64,000 nucleotides of DNA. It comes from Pseudoduganella armeniaca (lineage in GTDB: Bacteria > Pseudomonadota > Gammaproteobacteria > Burkholderiales > Burkholderiaceae_D). Position numbers and translations under genes: made by a program. Each line of letters starts with the position of its first letter. The stretch's first letter is position 1. The notes under the pieces were generated by a model. That model worked only from the letters and a program-made list of their open reading frames with translations, made no database searches and was not told the origin of the DNA. The stretch lies in the NCBI RefSeq assembly GCF_003028855.1, contig NZ_CP028324.1, forward strand, positions 4,464,001 to 4,528,000. Direction: 5' to 3'. Of the stretch, positions 18,133-28,862 are shown in pieces.

Positions 18133-18252
18133 AACCAGGGTCAGTCCCTAAGGGACAGACCCTCAGCCTGGTGACGTTTCAGCGCGGTTGCAGGGATACA
18201 ACCAGACCGCTTCAGGCTCAGGGTCTGTCCCTGCGCGACTGACCCTGGTTTT
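18133..18252. repeat. Paired REP-like palindromes, family A, copy 2
   Basis: Two facing units in the opposite relative order to the copy at 6744. AGGGTCAGTCCCT with AGGGACAGACCCT comes first, then AGGGTCTGTCCCTG with GACTGACCCTGG. Each hairpin keeps one central mismatch. Together they form a large inverted repeat of about 39 bases per arm with a 42-base loop, between two convergent genes. Confidence 0.8.
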
Positions 18253-18283
18253 CATCCGCGGCCGACGAGCCCCTTCACCAGCA

Positions 18284-18901
18284 CTACAGCGAAAACAGCT
18301 TCACCCGCAACCGCCCCAGCAAGCCGCCGATATCGGGATGCGCCAGCAGCGGCATGGCGCCGGGCAGCACGCGCACCCCGCTGCGTTCGAACAGCGCGGC
18401 AGCGAACGACGTATTCATGTGCTTGCTGACGTAGCGGATGCCGTCCGCCTCCGGCACCTGGGCGTGGATCGCGCCGCTCAGCAGTTGCGTATGCGTGTAG
18501 TCATCCTGCGCGCTGATGTCGTTGGTCAAGCCCAGGCTCTTCAGCGCGATGCCGGTCAGGTCGACCAGGCGCAAGCGTGTCTTGGCCGGGTCCGGGTGGA
18601 CGTAGCGCACGATGGAGCGCCGCTCGACCGAGCTGTGATCGACCCACCATTCCCCGCCGCGATGGTCGCCCACCTCGTGCAGGATCGTTTCGCACACGGC
18701 CACGTCGAGCGTACCGGCCACGTAGGTGACACCGAAACCGTGCGCGGGATCGTCGAAGCGAAAGCGTCCGGTGGTGCCCCACCACGGTTCCATCCCCGGT
18801 CGCAGGCTCAGTCGCAGCAGCGCACGGATATCGACATGGCAAAAGCACAGCTCTCCGGCCGCATGCAGGCCGGCGAAATCGGGGATGTGGGTCAGGGTCA
18901 A
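18284..18901 (-). CDS. RES-domain protein (toxin-type NAD+-degrading family)
   Basis: A 205-residue RES-family protein. Family members of toxin-antitoxin modules degrade NAD+. The pattern GRFRFDDP, FGVTYVAGTLDVAVCETILHE and a late Ser-containing region matches the Arg/Glu/Ser core. The start is a TTG whose last two bases overlap the stop codon of the upstream gene (TTGA), so translation is presumably coupled. It is the second gene of a two-gene unit whose first gene would be the antidote or regulator. Confidence 0.78.
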   Translation of the reverse strand: MTLTHIPDFAGLHAAGELCFCHVDIRALLRLSLRPGMEPWWGTTGRFRFDDPAHGFGVTYVAGTLDVAVCETILHEVGDHRGGEWWVDHSSVERRSIVRYVHPDPAKTRLRLVDLTGIALKSLGLTNDISAQDDYTHTQLLSGAIHAQVPEADGIRYVSKHMNTSFAAALFERSGVRVLPGAMPLLAHPDIGGLLGRLRVKLFSL

Positions 18902-19676
18902 ATGCGTTCCCAGCCGGCAGCCAGGCGCAGGATGTCGGTCAGCCGGTCGGCCGACTCCGCCACGGTTTTCCCGCCCAGGCTGCCATGTTGTCGATTGAAG
19001 AAGATCAGTTTCGTCCCGGCGGCGATGTCGGGATGGAACGACCGGTTAATGCTTTCAAAATCGCGCCGCAGGAAACTCAGCGCCGCGACAGGGTAAAAAT
19101 GTTGCCGGCCCATGCGCACCGAGAAGATCTCGCCGCGCTCGCGGGCCTTGTCCAGGGCCTGCCGCGTGATCCCCACGCGCTGGCCAGTGTTTCGCCATCG
19201 ATCAGGCTGCCCTGGCGCACCAGCGACGCGATCAGCGCCTCGCCGCGCTGCTGCGCCACCGCGCGCGCCGACACGGCCGGCGGCAGGTGCAACTGGTCGC
19301 CTTCGTCGCCATCGTCCAGCGCCGGCAGCGCGGACCTGCGGGCCGGCGCCGGCGCGTCCACCCGGGCGTCGTCCAGGCCGAACGGCTCCGGCCCCAGGTC
19401 GTCGTCGTCGTCCGCGTCCAGCACCAGGGCCGGCATCGGCGTGACCAGGGTCACGCGCTTGTCGCGCGCCAGCGGCGACACCCGCGCCGTGATGCCCAGC
19501 GAGCGCAGCGCCGCATACAGCTGTTCCAGCACGTGCGCCTCGGGGGCCGCGTCTTCCACTTCGATCAGATAGGCTTGCGCTGTTTCCGCGCCGAATTCGT
19601 CCTTCGCCCCTTCATGCGGTTCCGGCAATTCGGCGATGCCGGCAGCGAAAGCTTTCAGGTCAGTTGTTGAACTCAT
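18898..19676 (-). pseudogene. RES partner protein with C-terminal HTH-like region, frameshifted by one missing base
   Basis: The first frame (from ATG at 19676) gives a long N-terminal region with an acidic run near residue 90. Then, at LIDGETLASA, the homology jumps to the frame reading GITRQALDKARERGEIFSVRMGRQHFYPVAAL, a helix-turn-helix-like stretch followed by a basic wing. The end, HGSLGGKTVAESADRLTDILRLAAGW, resembles the toxin-binding ends of Xre/ParS-type antitoxins. One extra base at the C-run 19171-19174 restores about 259 residues. An active RES toxin with a broken antidote would be harmful, which favours a sequencing error. Confidence 0.75.
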
Positions 19677-19731
19677 TTCAATACCTCGGATTCATGGCTA
19701 CGAGGCCCATTCTACGCGCGACCGAGGCGCG

Positions 19732-19767
19732 AAGCAACTTCAGCAACTTGCGCAACTTAAGCAACTT
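19732..19767. repeat. Four 9-bp direct repeats containing GCAACTT
   Basis: GCAACTT recurs at 19734, 19743, 19752 and 19761, an exact 9-base period, 58-91 bases upstream of the RES-partner start codon. Such iterated sites suggest a DNA-binding protein acting on this leader or promoter, for example autoregulation by the partner protein. That role is an inference. Confidence 0.7.
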
Positions 19768-19796
19768 AGCCGAGGTTGCGCGGCGAAGACATCCAG

Positions 19797-19816
19797 TACT
19801 GTGTATTTATACAGTA
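19797..19816. promoter_or_regulatory. LexA (SOS) box
   Basis: TACTGTGTATTTATACAGTA is a near-perfect 20-bp palindrome matching the LexA consensus CTGT-N8-ACAG used in beta- and gammaproteobacteria. It lies 121 bases upstream of the RES-module start codon and after the clpB terminator. The leftward strand carries a -10-like TATAAAT inside the box, as in many SOS promoters. Confidence 0.8.
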
Positions 19817-19874
19817 TTCCGCTCGGGGCCGCCATCTATTTCACTCCCACCTTGCGCGCGCACAAAGGGCCAAC

Positions 19875-19908
19875 AAAAAAGGCCCGTACCGCCGGGTACA
19901 GGCCTTCC
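19875..19908 (-). terminator. Rho-independent terminator after clpB
   Basis: Read leftward, AAGGCCTGTACC pairs with GGTACGGGCCTT (one G-T pair) around a CGGC loop, followed by TTTTTTG. It begins about 22 bases after the clpB stop codon. Confidence 0.85.
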
Positions 19909-19929
19909 CAAGGGCAATGAACCTTGGAC

Positions 19930-22539
<2,610 letters not shown>

Positions 22540-22572
22540 TTTGCGCACACTCCAAAGTTTTATCTGCAAACC

Positions 22573-22601
22573 AAATAAGGATGCGCCAACCCTTTTTCAA
22601 G
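22573..22601 (-). promoter_or_regulatory. Sigma-32-like heat-shock promoter of clpB
   Basis: Read leftward, a perfect CTTGAAA -35 element is followed after about 13 bases by CATCCTTATTT, an imperfect match to the CCCCATnT -10. It lies 34-62 bases before the clpB ATG. RpoH control of clpB is established in proteobacteria. The -10 match is only fair. Confidence 0.55.
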
Positions 22602-22638
22602 GAGGGTTTTTTAACCGGAGTAACTATCTGAGTAACTA

Positions 22639-24755
22639 CTACGCATGGCCGACACCGGCGGCACTGTAGGCCTGCTCGAACTCGGCCATCGGCACTGGCC
22701 GGCCCAGCAGGAAACCCTGCATGGACGAGCAGCCGCCATGCGTGAGGAAGCTGCGCTGCGCTTCCAGCTCGACGCCCTCGGCGACGATCTCCAGCTCGAA
22801 CTTGCGCGCCAGGGCGATGATGGCTTCGACGATCGACGCGGAGCCGGGATCGATGCCGAGATTGCGCACGAACGAACGGTCGATCTTCAGCGCGGACAGC
22901 GGAAAGCGCTGCAGGTAGGCCAGCGACGAGTAGCCTGTGCCGAAATCGTCCAGCGCGAAGCAGATGCCGCGCGCGCGCAGCTCGTGCATGCGCCGGGTGA
23001 TCTCCAGCATGTCCTCGGCAAAGACGCTCTCGGTCAGTTCCAGGTACAAGCGCCCTGCCGGTGCACCGGTGACGTCCAGGATGTGCGCTACCCGCAGCGC
23101 AAACTCGGGATCGCGCATTTGGTGCACGCTGACGTTGACGGCCAGTTTCAGGTGGCCCAGCCCCGGGTCGTCGCCCCAGCGTGCCAGCGCGCGGCAGCTT
23201 TCCTTCAGTATGTGTTCGCCAAGCGGCAGGATCAGGCCGGACTCCTCGGCAAAGCCGATGAAGTGGTCCGGGCCCAGCAGGTCGTGCTCGCGCTGCCAGC
23301 GCACCAGCACCTCGCCACCCGTCAGGTTGCCGAGGCAGTCGAACTGCGGCTGGCAGAACAGCTGGAACTGCCCCAGCGACAGGCCGTCGCGCATCGCCAT
23401 CTCGAACGCGGCACGGCGGTCCGCCGCGTCCTGCATGCTGGGATCGAAGAAGCGGGCCACGCCGCGCCCGTCCCCTTGGCGCGGTACATCGCCAGGTCGG
23501 CCTGCTTGAGCAGCGTTTCGATATTGGTGCCGTGACCACCGAACAGTGCAATGCCGATGCTGGCGGTGCTGCGGAACAGCACGGTGCCCAGCTGATACGA
23601 CTGGCCCAGGGCGGCCAGCACCTTGCTCACCACCCGGTCGGCCTCGGTGGCCGCCGCCGCGGGCGTCGTGCCGAGGCCTTCCAGCACGACCACGAATTCG
23701 TCGCCGCCCAGCCGGGCCAGCTCGTCGCTGTGGCGCACGGTGGCGCGCAGCCGCTGGGCGGCCTGGCGCAGCAGTATGTCGCCCATGTCGTGGCCCATCG
23801 TATCGTTGAGCAGCTTGAAGTTGTCCAGGTCCAGGTACAGCAGCGCGCTGTACTGGCCCGAGCGTTCGCCGCGCGCCAGCACGTGCTCCAGTTCCTCCAG
23901 CAGGAAACGGCGGTTGGGCAGTCCTGTCAGGTGGTCGAAGTAGGCCAGCTCGTAGATGCGTCGCTCGGTACGCTTGCGCTCGGTCAGGTCGGTATTCACC
24001 CCCGACATGCGCACGGGACGGCCGCTGCCGTCGCGCAGCACGTAGCCGCGCGACAGCACGGGCACGTAATGGCCGTCGCGGTGGCGCAGGCGGAATTCCA
24101 GGCTGTAGCCGTCCCGGTCGCTGGGCAGCAACTCCGCCAGGTAAGCCGCGATCATCGGCTCGTCCTCCGGGTGCAGCATGCGGCGCCAGGCGCCCGCGTC
24201 CGCCATCTCCTCGCCACCACGGTAGCCCAGCATGTTCCACCAGCGCTCGGAATAATAGACCTCGCCGCTGACCAGGTCCCAGTCCCACGGCGCGTCGGTC
24301 GATCCCTTCAGTACCAGGCGCAGCCGTTCCTCCGATTTTTCCAGCGACTCCTGCGCTTGTTTCAGCGCCGTGCAATCGGTGAAGCAGACCACGACCTGGC
24401 GCGGCACGCCCGCGCCGTCATATTCGGGATAGGCATTACACAGCAGCCAGGTGACGCCACTGGGTCGCACCACGCCGGCGACGAGCCCGGCCAGCTTCTC
24501 GCCCGTGCGCAACACGCGGTTGGCGGGGAATTCCTCGGCCGGCATGGCCGAGCCATCGTCGCGCAGCAGCTGCCACGCCTCGGTGCTGGCTTCCAGCCCG
24601 AGCAACTGGGCTTCGCTGCGGCCCAGCAGTTCCTGGGCCAGCCGGTTGGCCGACAGGATGCGGCCGTCGGCGCCATGCACGACGACCCCGGCCGGCAGGT
24701 GTTCGTGCAGCGCGTCGAGGCGGTTCAAGACTTCCGCTGAGGTGGTCGGCAGCAT
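22639..24755 (-). pseudogene. PAS-PAS-GGDEF-EAL c-di-GMP protein, frameshifted between GGDEF and EAL
   Basis: The first frame holds two PAS domains (about residues 5-120 and 125-250) and a full GGDEF domain with RLGGDEFVVVLEG, ending at LAMYRAKG. The second frame resumes with GRGVARFFDPSMQDAADRRAAFE and a whole EAL domain (the EAL motif reads EVL, then NVSVHQ, DDFGTGYSSLAYL and KIDRSFV). One extra base in the C-run at 23472-23475 gives KGDGRGVARF, joining them into about 705 residues. Corrected, both enzyme halves look complete. Uncorrected, it would make only a PAS-GGDEF protein with a junk tail. A sequencing error is more likely. Confidence 0.85.
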
Positions 24756-24861
24756 GGCATTCCGGTAGCGGGTAGGTATCGGCAGATACTAGCATCGACC
24801 TCGCGCGGGCCGCGCACCGACCGCCACCCCCGCACGACACCGGCGACAGTCGCGGGGTTGA

Positions 24862-24971
24862 GGTCGCTCCCTGCATGGGGACGACCGCGAAGTTTGCATG
24901 GCCCTAGAACAACGCCGGGGACGGGCACCTGTCTCAGGGCCTCGATGGCCCTGAGACAGGTGCCTGTCCCC
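24862..24971. repeat. REP-like palindromes, family B copy 1 plus a neighbouring hairpin
   Basis: The main hairpin (24917-24971) pairs GGGGACGGGCACCTGTCTC with its near complement GAGACAGGTGCCTGTCCCC around a short loop. A weaker palindrome (GGTCGCTCCC with GGGGACGACC) precedes it. It occupies most of the 255-base gap between the GGDEF-EAL gene and moaE, where I see no gene. A close relative lies at 42177. Confidence 0.75.
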
Positions 24972-25010
24972 TGGGGTTTACCGAGACTGCTGCCCGCCCC
25001 CGGGTTTAAC

Positions 25011-25475
25011 TCAGCCGGCGACGCGCCACTTGTCCAGCGCCGCATCGTCGCTGACGCGCGCATCCACCCAGCGCGCGCCCTCGGGCGTCTGTTCCTTCTT
25101 CCAGAACGGCGCTTCCGTCTTCAGGTAGTCGATGATGAACTCGCAGGCCGCGAACGCCTCGCCCCGGTGCGGCGACGTGACGGCCACCAGCACGATCTGG
25201 TCTTGCGGCAGCAAGGGCCCGACGCGGTGGATCACCAGCGCGTCGAAGATGGGCCAGCGCGCCAGCGCCTGCTCGATGATCGCCTCGATCGACGCCTCGG
25301 TCATGCCGGGATAATGCTCCAGCTCCATCGCCGCCACCTGCGCGCCCTCGTTCAGGTCGCGCACGGTGCCGAGGAAGGTGACCACGCCGCCCACTTTCGG
25401 ATTGCTGGCGCGCAGCGCGGCCACCTCGCGCGCCAGGTCGAAATCCTCGGCCTGGATGCGTACGCGGGCCGTCAC
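25011..25475 (-). CDS. moaE: Molybdopterin synthase catalytic subunit MoaE
   Basis: The 154-residue large subunit of molybdopterin synthase, which inserts sulfur into precursor Z with MoaD. It shows VGGVVTFLGTVRD, LEHYPGM, IHRVGPLLPQDQ, SPHRGEAFAACEF and the active-site lysine segment YLKTEAPFWKKE. The GTG start overlaps the stop codon of the upstream DUF349 gene (GTGA), so the two are translationally coupled. moaD is not in the window, so it must be encoded elsewhere. Confidence 0.93.
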   Translation of the reverse strand: MTARVRIQAEDFDLAREVAALRASNPKVGGVVTFLGTVRDLNEGAQVAAMELEHYPGMTEASIEAIIEQALARWPIFDALVIHRVGPLLPQDQIVLVAVTSPHRGEAFAACEFIIDYLKTEAPFWKKEQTPEGARWVDARVSDDAALDKWRVAG

Positions 25476-27985
25476 GCGCCCGCTCCGACGCGGCGGAACA
25501 GGGTCTCGATGCGGCTGGCGGTGCGCTCGTCCACCAGTGCCGGCAGCGCGCACAGCGCCAGGAAGCGCGCCGCCTGGCTGGCCGGCTTGTGGCCGGACTT
25601 GAGCGAATCCTGCAGCACTTCCACCTGCATCTTCAGCCGGTCGCGCGCAAACTCGGCGCCGCTGTCGACGCCGGCCACGATCTCCAGGCGCAGCACCTCG
25701 GCCAGCACGCGCGCGCGGTTCGCCTCCAACGTGGCCGCGTAGCTCGCGCGCGCCTCGCCCGCGCCCGCCTTCAGCGCCGCGTCGAAGCGGCCGCGCAAGG
25801 TGCGTTCGTACTCGGCCGGCAGCGCCGGCAACGCCTGCCAGCGCGCCGTCCAAGCCGCCGCGTCGATCTCGGCGCTGCCCGCCAGGGCCGCTTCCAGCCC
25901 CTGCACGAGGCCCAGCTTGTCGCGCATCGCGCTGGCCTGGGCCGCGCCCGCGCGCTTGCGGATCGCATCCGCCTGGCTCTGCAGCCCGGCCACGGCGGCG
26001 CGGTAGCGCTGCTCGATGCGCTGTTCGGCCGCGCGCGGCACGGCACCCGTCGCATGCCAGGCCGCGGCGGCGTCCTTCAGTGCCTTGGCGATGGCGGCGG
26101 CCTGCTGCTTGTCGTCGCCCTCGAACGTGGCGCCCTCCAGCTGCGCGCAGATGGCCTCGCGCGCATGCAGGTGGGCCTTGCGCTCATGGTCGGCCGCGTG
26201 GGCCGATTCCTTGCGCTTGGCAAAGATGGTGTCGCAGGCGGCGCGGAACTTCTGCCACAGCGCCTGCTCCTGCTTGCGTTCCAGCGGCAGCGCCTTGGCA
26301 TGGCCCTGCCAGCTTTCCTGCAGGCCGCGCAGCGTGTCCACGGTATGGCGGTCGGCGGGATTGAGCTTGTAGACTTCCTCGATCAGCTGCTCGCGCCGCG
26401 CCACCTCGATGCGGCGCTGCTCTTCCAGCGGCGCCATCAGGGTTTCCATGGCCCGGCCGAACGCGCCGTCCAGCTTCTTCTTGTCCTTGCGGTCGATCGT
26501 GCCCAGCCGGCTCCAGGCCTGGCGCAGCCGCTGCGAGGCGGATGCCAGCGCGCGCCAGTCTTCCCGTGCCGCCGGCGAATCGGCGATCAACGCCTGCACT
26601 TCGTCGATCATCGCCTGCGCCTTGGCCGCGTTGCCGTGGCGCTCATCGGCCAGGTGCTTGAAGTGCGCGGCGGCCGGCGCATAGGCCGTGGTGCACGCCG
26701 CGTCGAATTTCTCCCACAGGCTCTTCGGCGCGGGGCCGGACACGCTGTCCAGCGCCTTCCACCGCTCGCGCATCGCCGACACCTTCTTGGCCAGCTCGCT
26801 CATCGACAACTGCTGGGCCGGCAACTCGTCCACGGCATGCACCAGCTCCTCGCGCGACACGTTGCCGCCCCAGCGGGCCCAGGCGGACAGCCGCTTGAAC
26901 TCGGCACGCACGTGCGCCAGCCGCTCGGACTGCTGCGGCGTCAGCCGGCCTGTCTTGCTGTCCTTCAGCGTCTTGTCGTGCTCGGCCGCCGTGTGCAGCT
27001 GGCCCTGCTCCAGCGCCGCTTCCATCGCATCCACCAGCGCCATGAAGCGCTGGTTGGCTTCCTTGTCCGCCGGCGTTGCCTTGTGCTTTTCCTTGGGCGG
27101 ACGCGGCGGCAGCTCGGCCGCCGGCGCACTTTCGGCAAGGGCATCGGCAGCCGCGGGGGCCGCCGGCTGCTGCGCGGACACGTCCGCCTCTGCCGCCACC
27201 GGGGACTGGGCCGGCGGCGCGGCCGGCGGCACGGCCGGCACCGGCGGCTGGACCTGCGCGGCCAGCGCGGCGCGGGACTGCGCCAGCGCCTGCTCGAAAT
27301 CGTTGAGCAGGTGGCGTGGCAACGTGGCATGCTCCGGCGCGGCCAGGTGCTCGCCATGCTGCGCCGCCAGCCGCTCCAGCTCGGCCTGGGCGGCGGCACT
27401 GTCCGCCGTGGCGCCCGCCAGGCGGCGCACGGCCGCCAGCGCATCGATGACGGCGCGCTGCAAGGCGACCTGGGCTTCCAGCCGCGCCCCCAGCGCGGCG
27501 CGCAAGGTGTCGAACTGTTGCGCCAGCTCGGGCGGCGCCGCGATGACCTGCCACAGACGGTCCAGGTCGGCAACCTGGTTCGGCGTCAGCTTTTCGTCCT
27601 GCAACAAACGCTGGGCGGTCGCAATGCTCAGCTCCGCCTGGCGCTGTTCGGCCTGCTGGTGACGGATCGCATCGAGGCGCGATTGCATCAGCTTGGCGAC
27701 GCGGCGGTCCGTGTTGCGCACGGCCTGCTGCACCCGCTCCAGCATCGGCTGCGACACCACGTGCTCGGCGGCCGCCAGGCGCACGTCGGCATACTCGCTC
27801 TGCAGGATCAGCTCGACCGCGGCTGCTTCGTTGCCGGCCAGGCCGCGTGCCGCTTCGACCTGCGCGGCGCGGCGGGCGGCGGCATCGGCCTGGCCTTCCG
27901 GCCGCGCACCTTCGCCACCTTCCGGCGCGCCCGCCTGGGATTCGGGGCCCTTGTCGCCCGGCCGTCGGAACAGGAATTCAAACAT
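25472..27985 (-). CDS. Large DUF349 repeat protein
   Basis: An 837-residue cytoplasmic protein rich in Ala, Glu, Gln and Lys. The N-terminus is MFEFLFRRPGDKG. A Pro/Ala-rich linker near residues 245-300 separates an N-terminal helical region from several DUF349 repeats (recurring W-x(n)-F-x-A-C forms such as LWQKFRAACDTIFAKRKE and LWEKFDAACTTAY). The repeats predict long helical hairpins. No enzymatic motif is visible and the family's function is not established. The gene is translationally coupled to moaE. Confidence 0.8.
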   Translation of the reverse strand: MFEFLFRRPGDKGPESQAGAPEGGEGARPEGQADAAARRAAQVEAARGLAGNEAAAVELILQSEYADVRLAAAEHVVSQPMLERVQQAVRNTDRRVAKLMQSRLDAIRHQQAEQRQAELSIATAQRLLQDEKLTPNQVADLDRLWQVIAAPPELAQQFDTLRAALGARLEAQVALQRAVIDALAAVRRLAGATADSAAAQAELERLAAQHGEHLAAPEHATLPRHLLNDFEQALAQSRAALAAQVQPPVPAVPPAAPPAQSPVAAEADVSAQQPAAPAAADALAESAPAAELPPRPPKEKHKATPADKEANQRFMALVDAMEAALEQGQLHTAAEHDKTLKDSKTGRLTPQQSERLAHVRAEFKRLSAWARWGGNVSREELVHAVDELPAQQLSMSELAKKVSAMRERWKALDSVSGPAPKSLWEKFDAACTTAYAPAAAHFKHLADERHGNAAKAQAMIDEVQALIADSPAAREDWRALASASQRLRQAWSRLGTIDRKDKKKLDGAFGRAMETLMAPLEEQRRIEVARREQLIEEVYKLNPADRHTVDTLRGLQESWQGHAKALPLERKQEQALWQKFRAACDTIFAKRKESAHAADHERKAHLHAREAICAQLEGATFEGDDKQQAAAIAKALKDAAAAWHATGAVPRAAEQRIEQRYRAAVAGLQSQADAIRKRAGAAQASAMRDKLGLVQGLEAALAGSAEIDAAAWTARWQALPALPAEYERTLRGRFDAALKAGAGEARASYAATLEANRARVLAEVLRLEIVAGVDSGAEFARDRLKMQVEVLQDSLKSGHKPASQAARFLALCALPALVDERTASRIETLFRRVGAGA

Positions 27986-28101
27986 GATGTGCTATCGATG
28001 GATCAAAACCACCATCATAGCGCAGCGCCGCTTTTCGCGGCGGCGAAGCGCACCTCGGCCACTCGCTGGCGCCGCCGTGCCGGCCCGGCGCGCGTGCAAC
28101 C

Positions 28102-28779
28102 TTATTTGCCGGCGGCGGCGCGCTGCACCGTGCCGCGCATGGGCTTGCGACGCAGCAGCGGATCGTCCGGGATCAGGATGTCGAGCTCCGTCACGGCGCC
28201 CGCCGGCGGCGCCAGCCGCGGCAGCAATGTGATCGGCTCGCTTTCGCCCGGCATGCCGTCGATGCCGCTGCGGCGCGCTTCCGCCACCTGCGCGTCGTGC
28301 GCCAGCAGCTTGTTGGCCAGCGCGAACCAGGCATCGCCGCAGATGGCGCTGCGGGCAATGGCGAACAGCTCCTTCTCTTCTTTTTCCAGGCGCTGCAACA
28401 ACGCGCCGCAGAAACCCTCGATGGCTTCGCGCACGGTCTGTACTTCACTGTCGTCGCGCACGCCTTGTTCCAGGTTCTGCTTCAGGCGCCGCACGACGGC
28501 CAGCGCCGATGCGTTCAGCCGGCTCAGCTCATCGAGCAACTGGTCGGCCCGCTCGGTGGCCTGGCGCAGCGCGGGAATCAGGTACAGCTCGACCTTGCGC
28601 CAGCGGCAGGCCTGGTACAGGCGTTCGAGCGTTTCGCATGCGTATTCAAGTTGCGACAGCGTGAGGCTTTGCTGACGGGTCAGCGTCGATTGCACATACT
28701 TCTGGAATGAAAGCAGACTCAGACGGATGTGCGCCTGTTCGACGGACAACGCAACCAGGGTGTATGTGGCCGTTAACAT
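28102..28779 (-). CDS. All-helical protein, hemerythrin-like in outline, function unknown
   Basis: A 225-residue soluble protein of predicted long helices, starting MLTATYTLVALSVEQAHIRL. The segment LLQRLEKEEKELFAIA recalls hemerythrin-type LE-x-EE-x-LFP motifs, but the iron-binding histidines are largely absent, so metal binding is doubtful. The C-terminal 45 residues look disordered. The ATG is chosen because the preceding in-frame residues are atypical. It lies alone between the DUF349 and acetyltransferase genes. Confidence 0.6.
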   Translation of the reverse strand: MLTATYTLVALSVEQAHIRLSLLSFQKYVQSTLTRQQSLTLSQLEYACETLERLYQACRWRKVELYLIPALRQATERADQLLDELSRLNASALAVVRRLKQNLEQGVRDDSEVQTVREAIEGFCGALLQRLEKEEKELFAIARSAICGDAWFALANKLLAHDAQVAEARRSGIDGMPGESEPITLLPRLAPPAGAVTELDILIPDDPLLRRKPMRGTVQRAAAGK

Positions 28780-28862
28780 TATGACTCCCAGGGCTGGACG
28801 GAAGTTCAAGTGTAAAGTGCGCCGACAGGCAGGCTTTGACCCAGCGCAAACCCGGCTACAGG

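Noticed and set aside
19636..19920. Small rightward frame across the LexA box as an SOS-induced toxin peptide
   Set aside because: No ribosome-binding site or membrane segment; it reads through the direct repeats and the clpB terminator.
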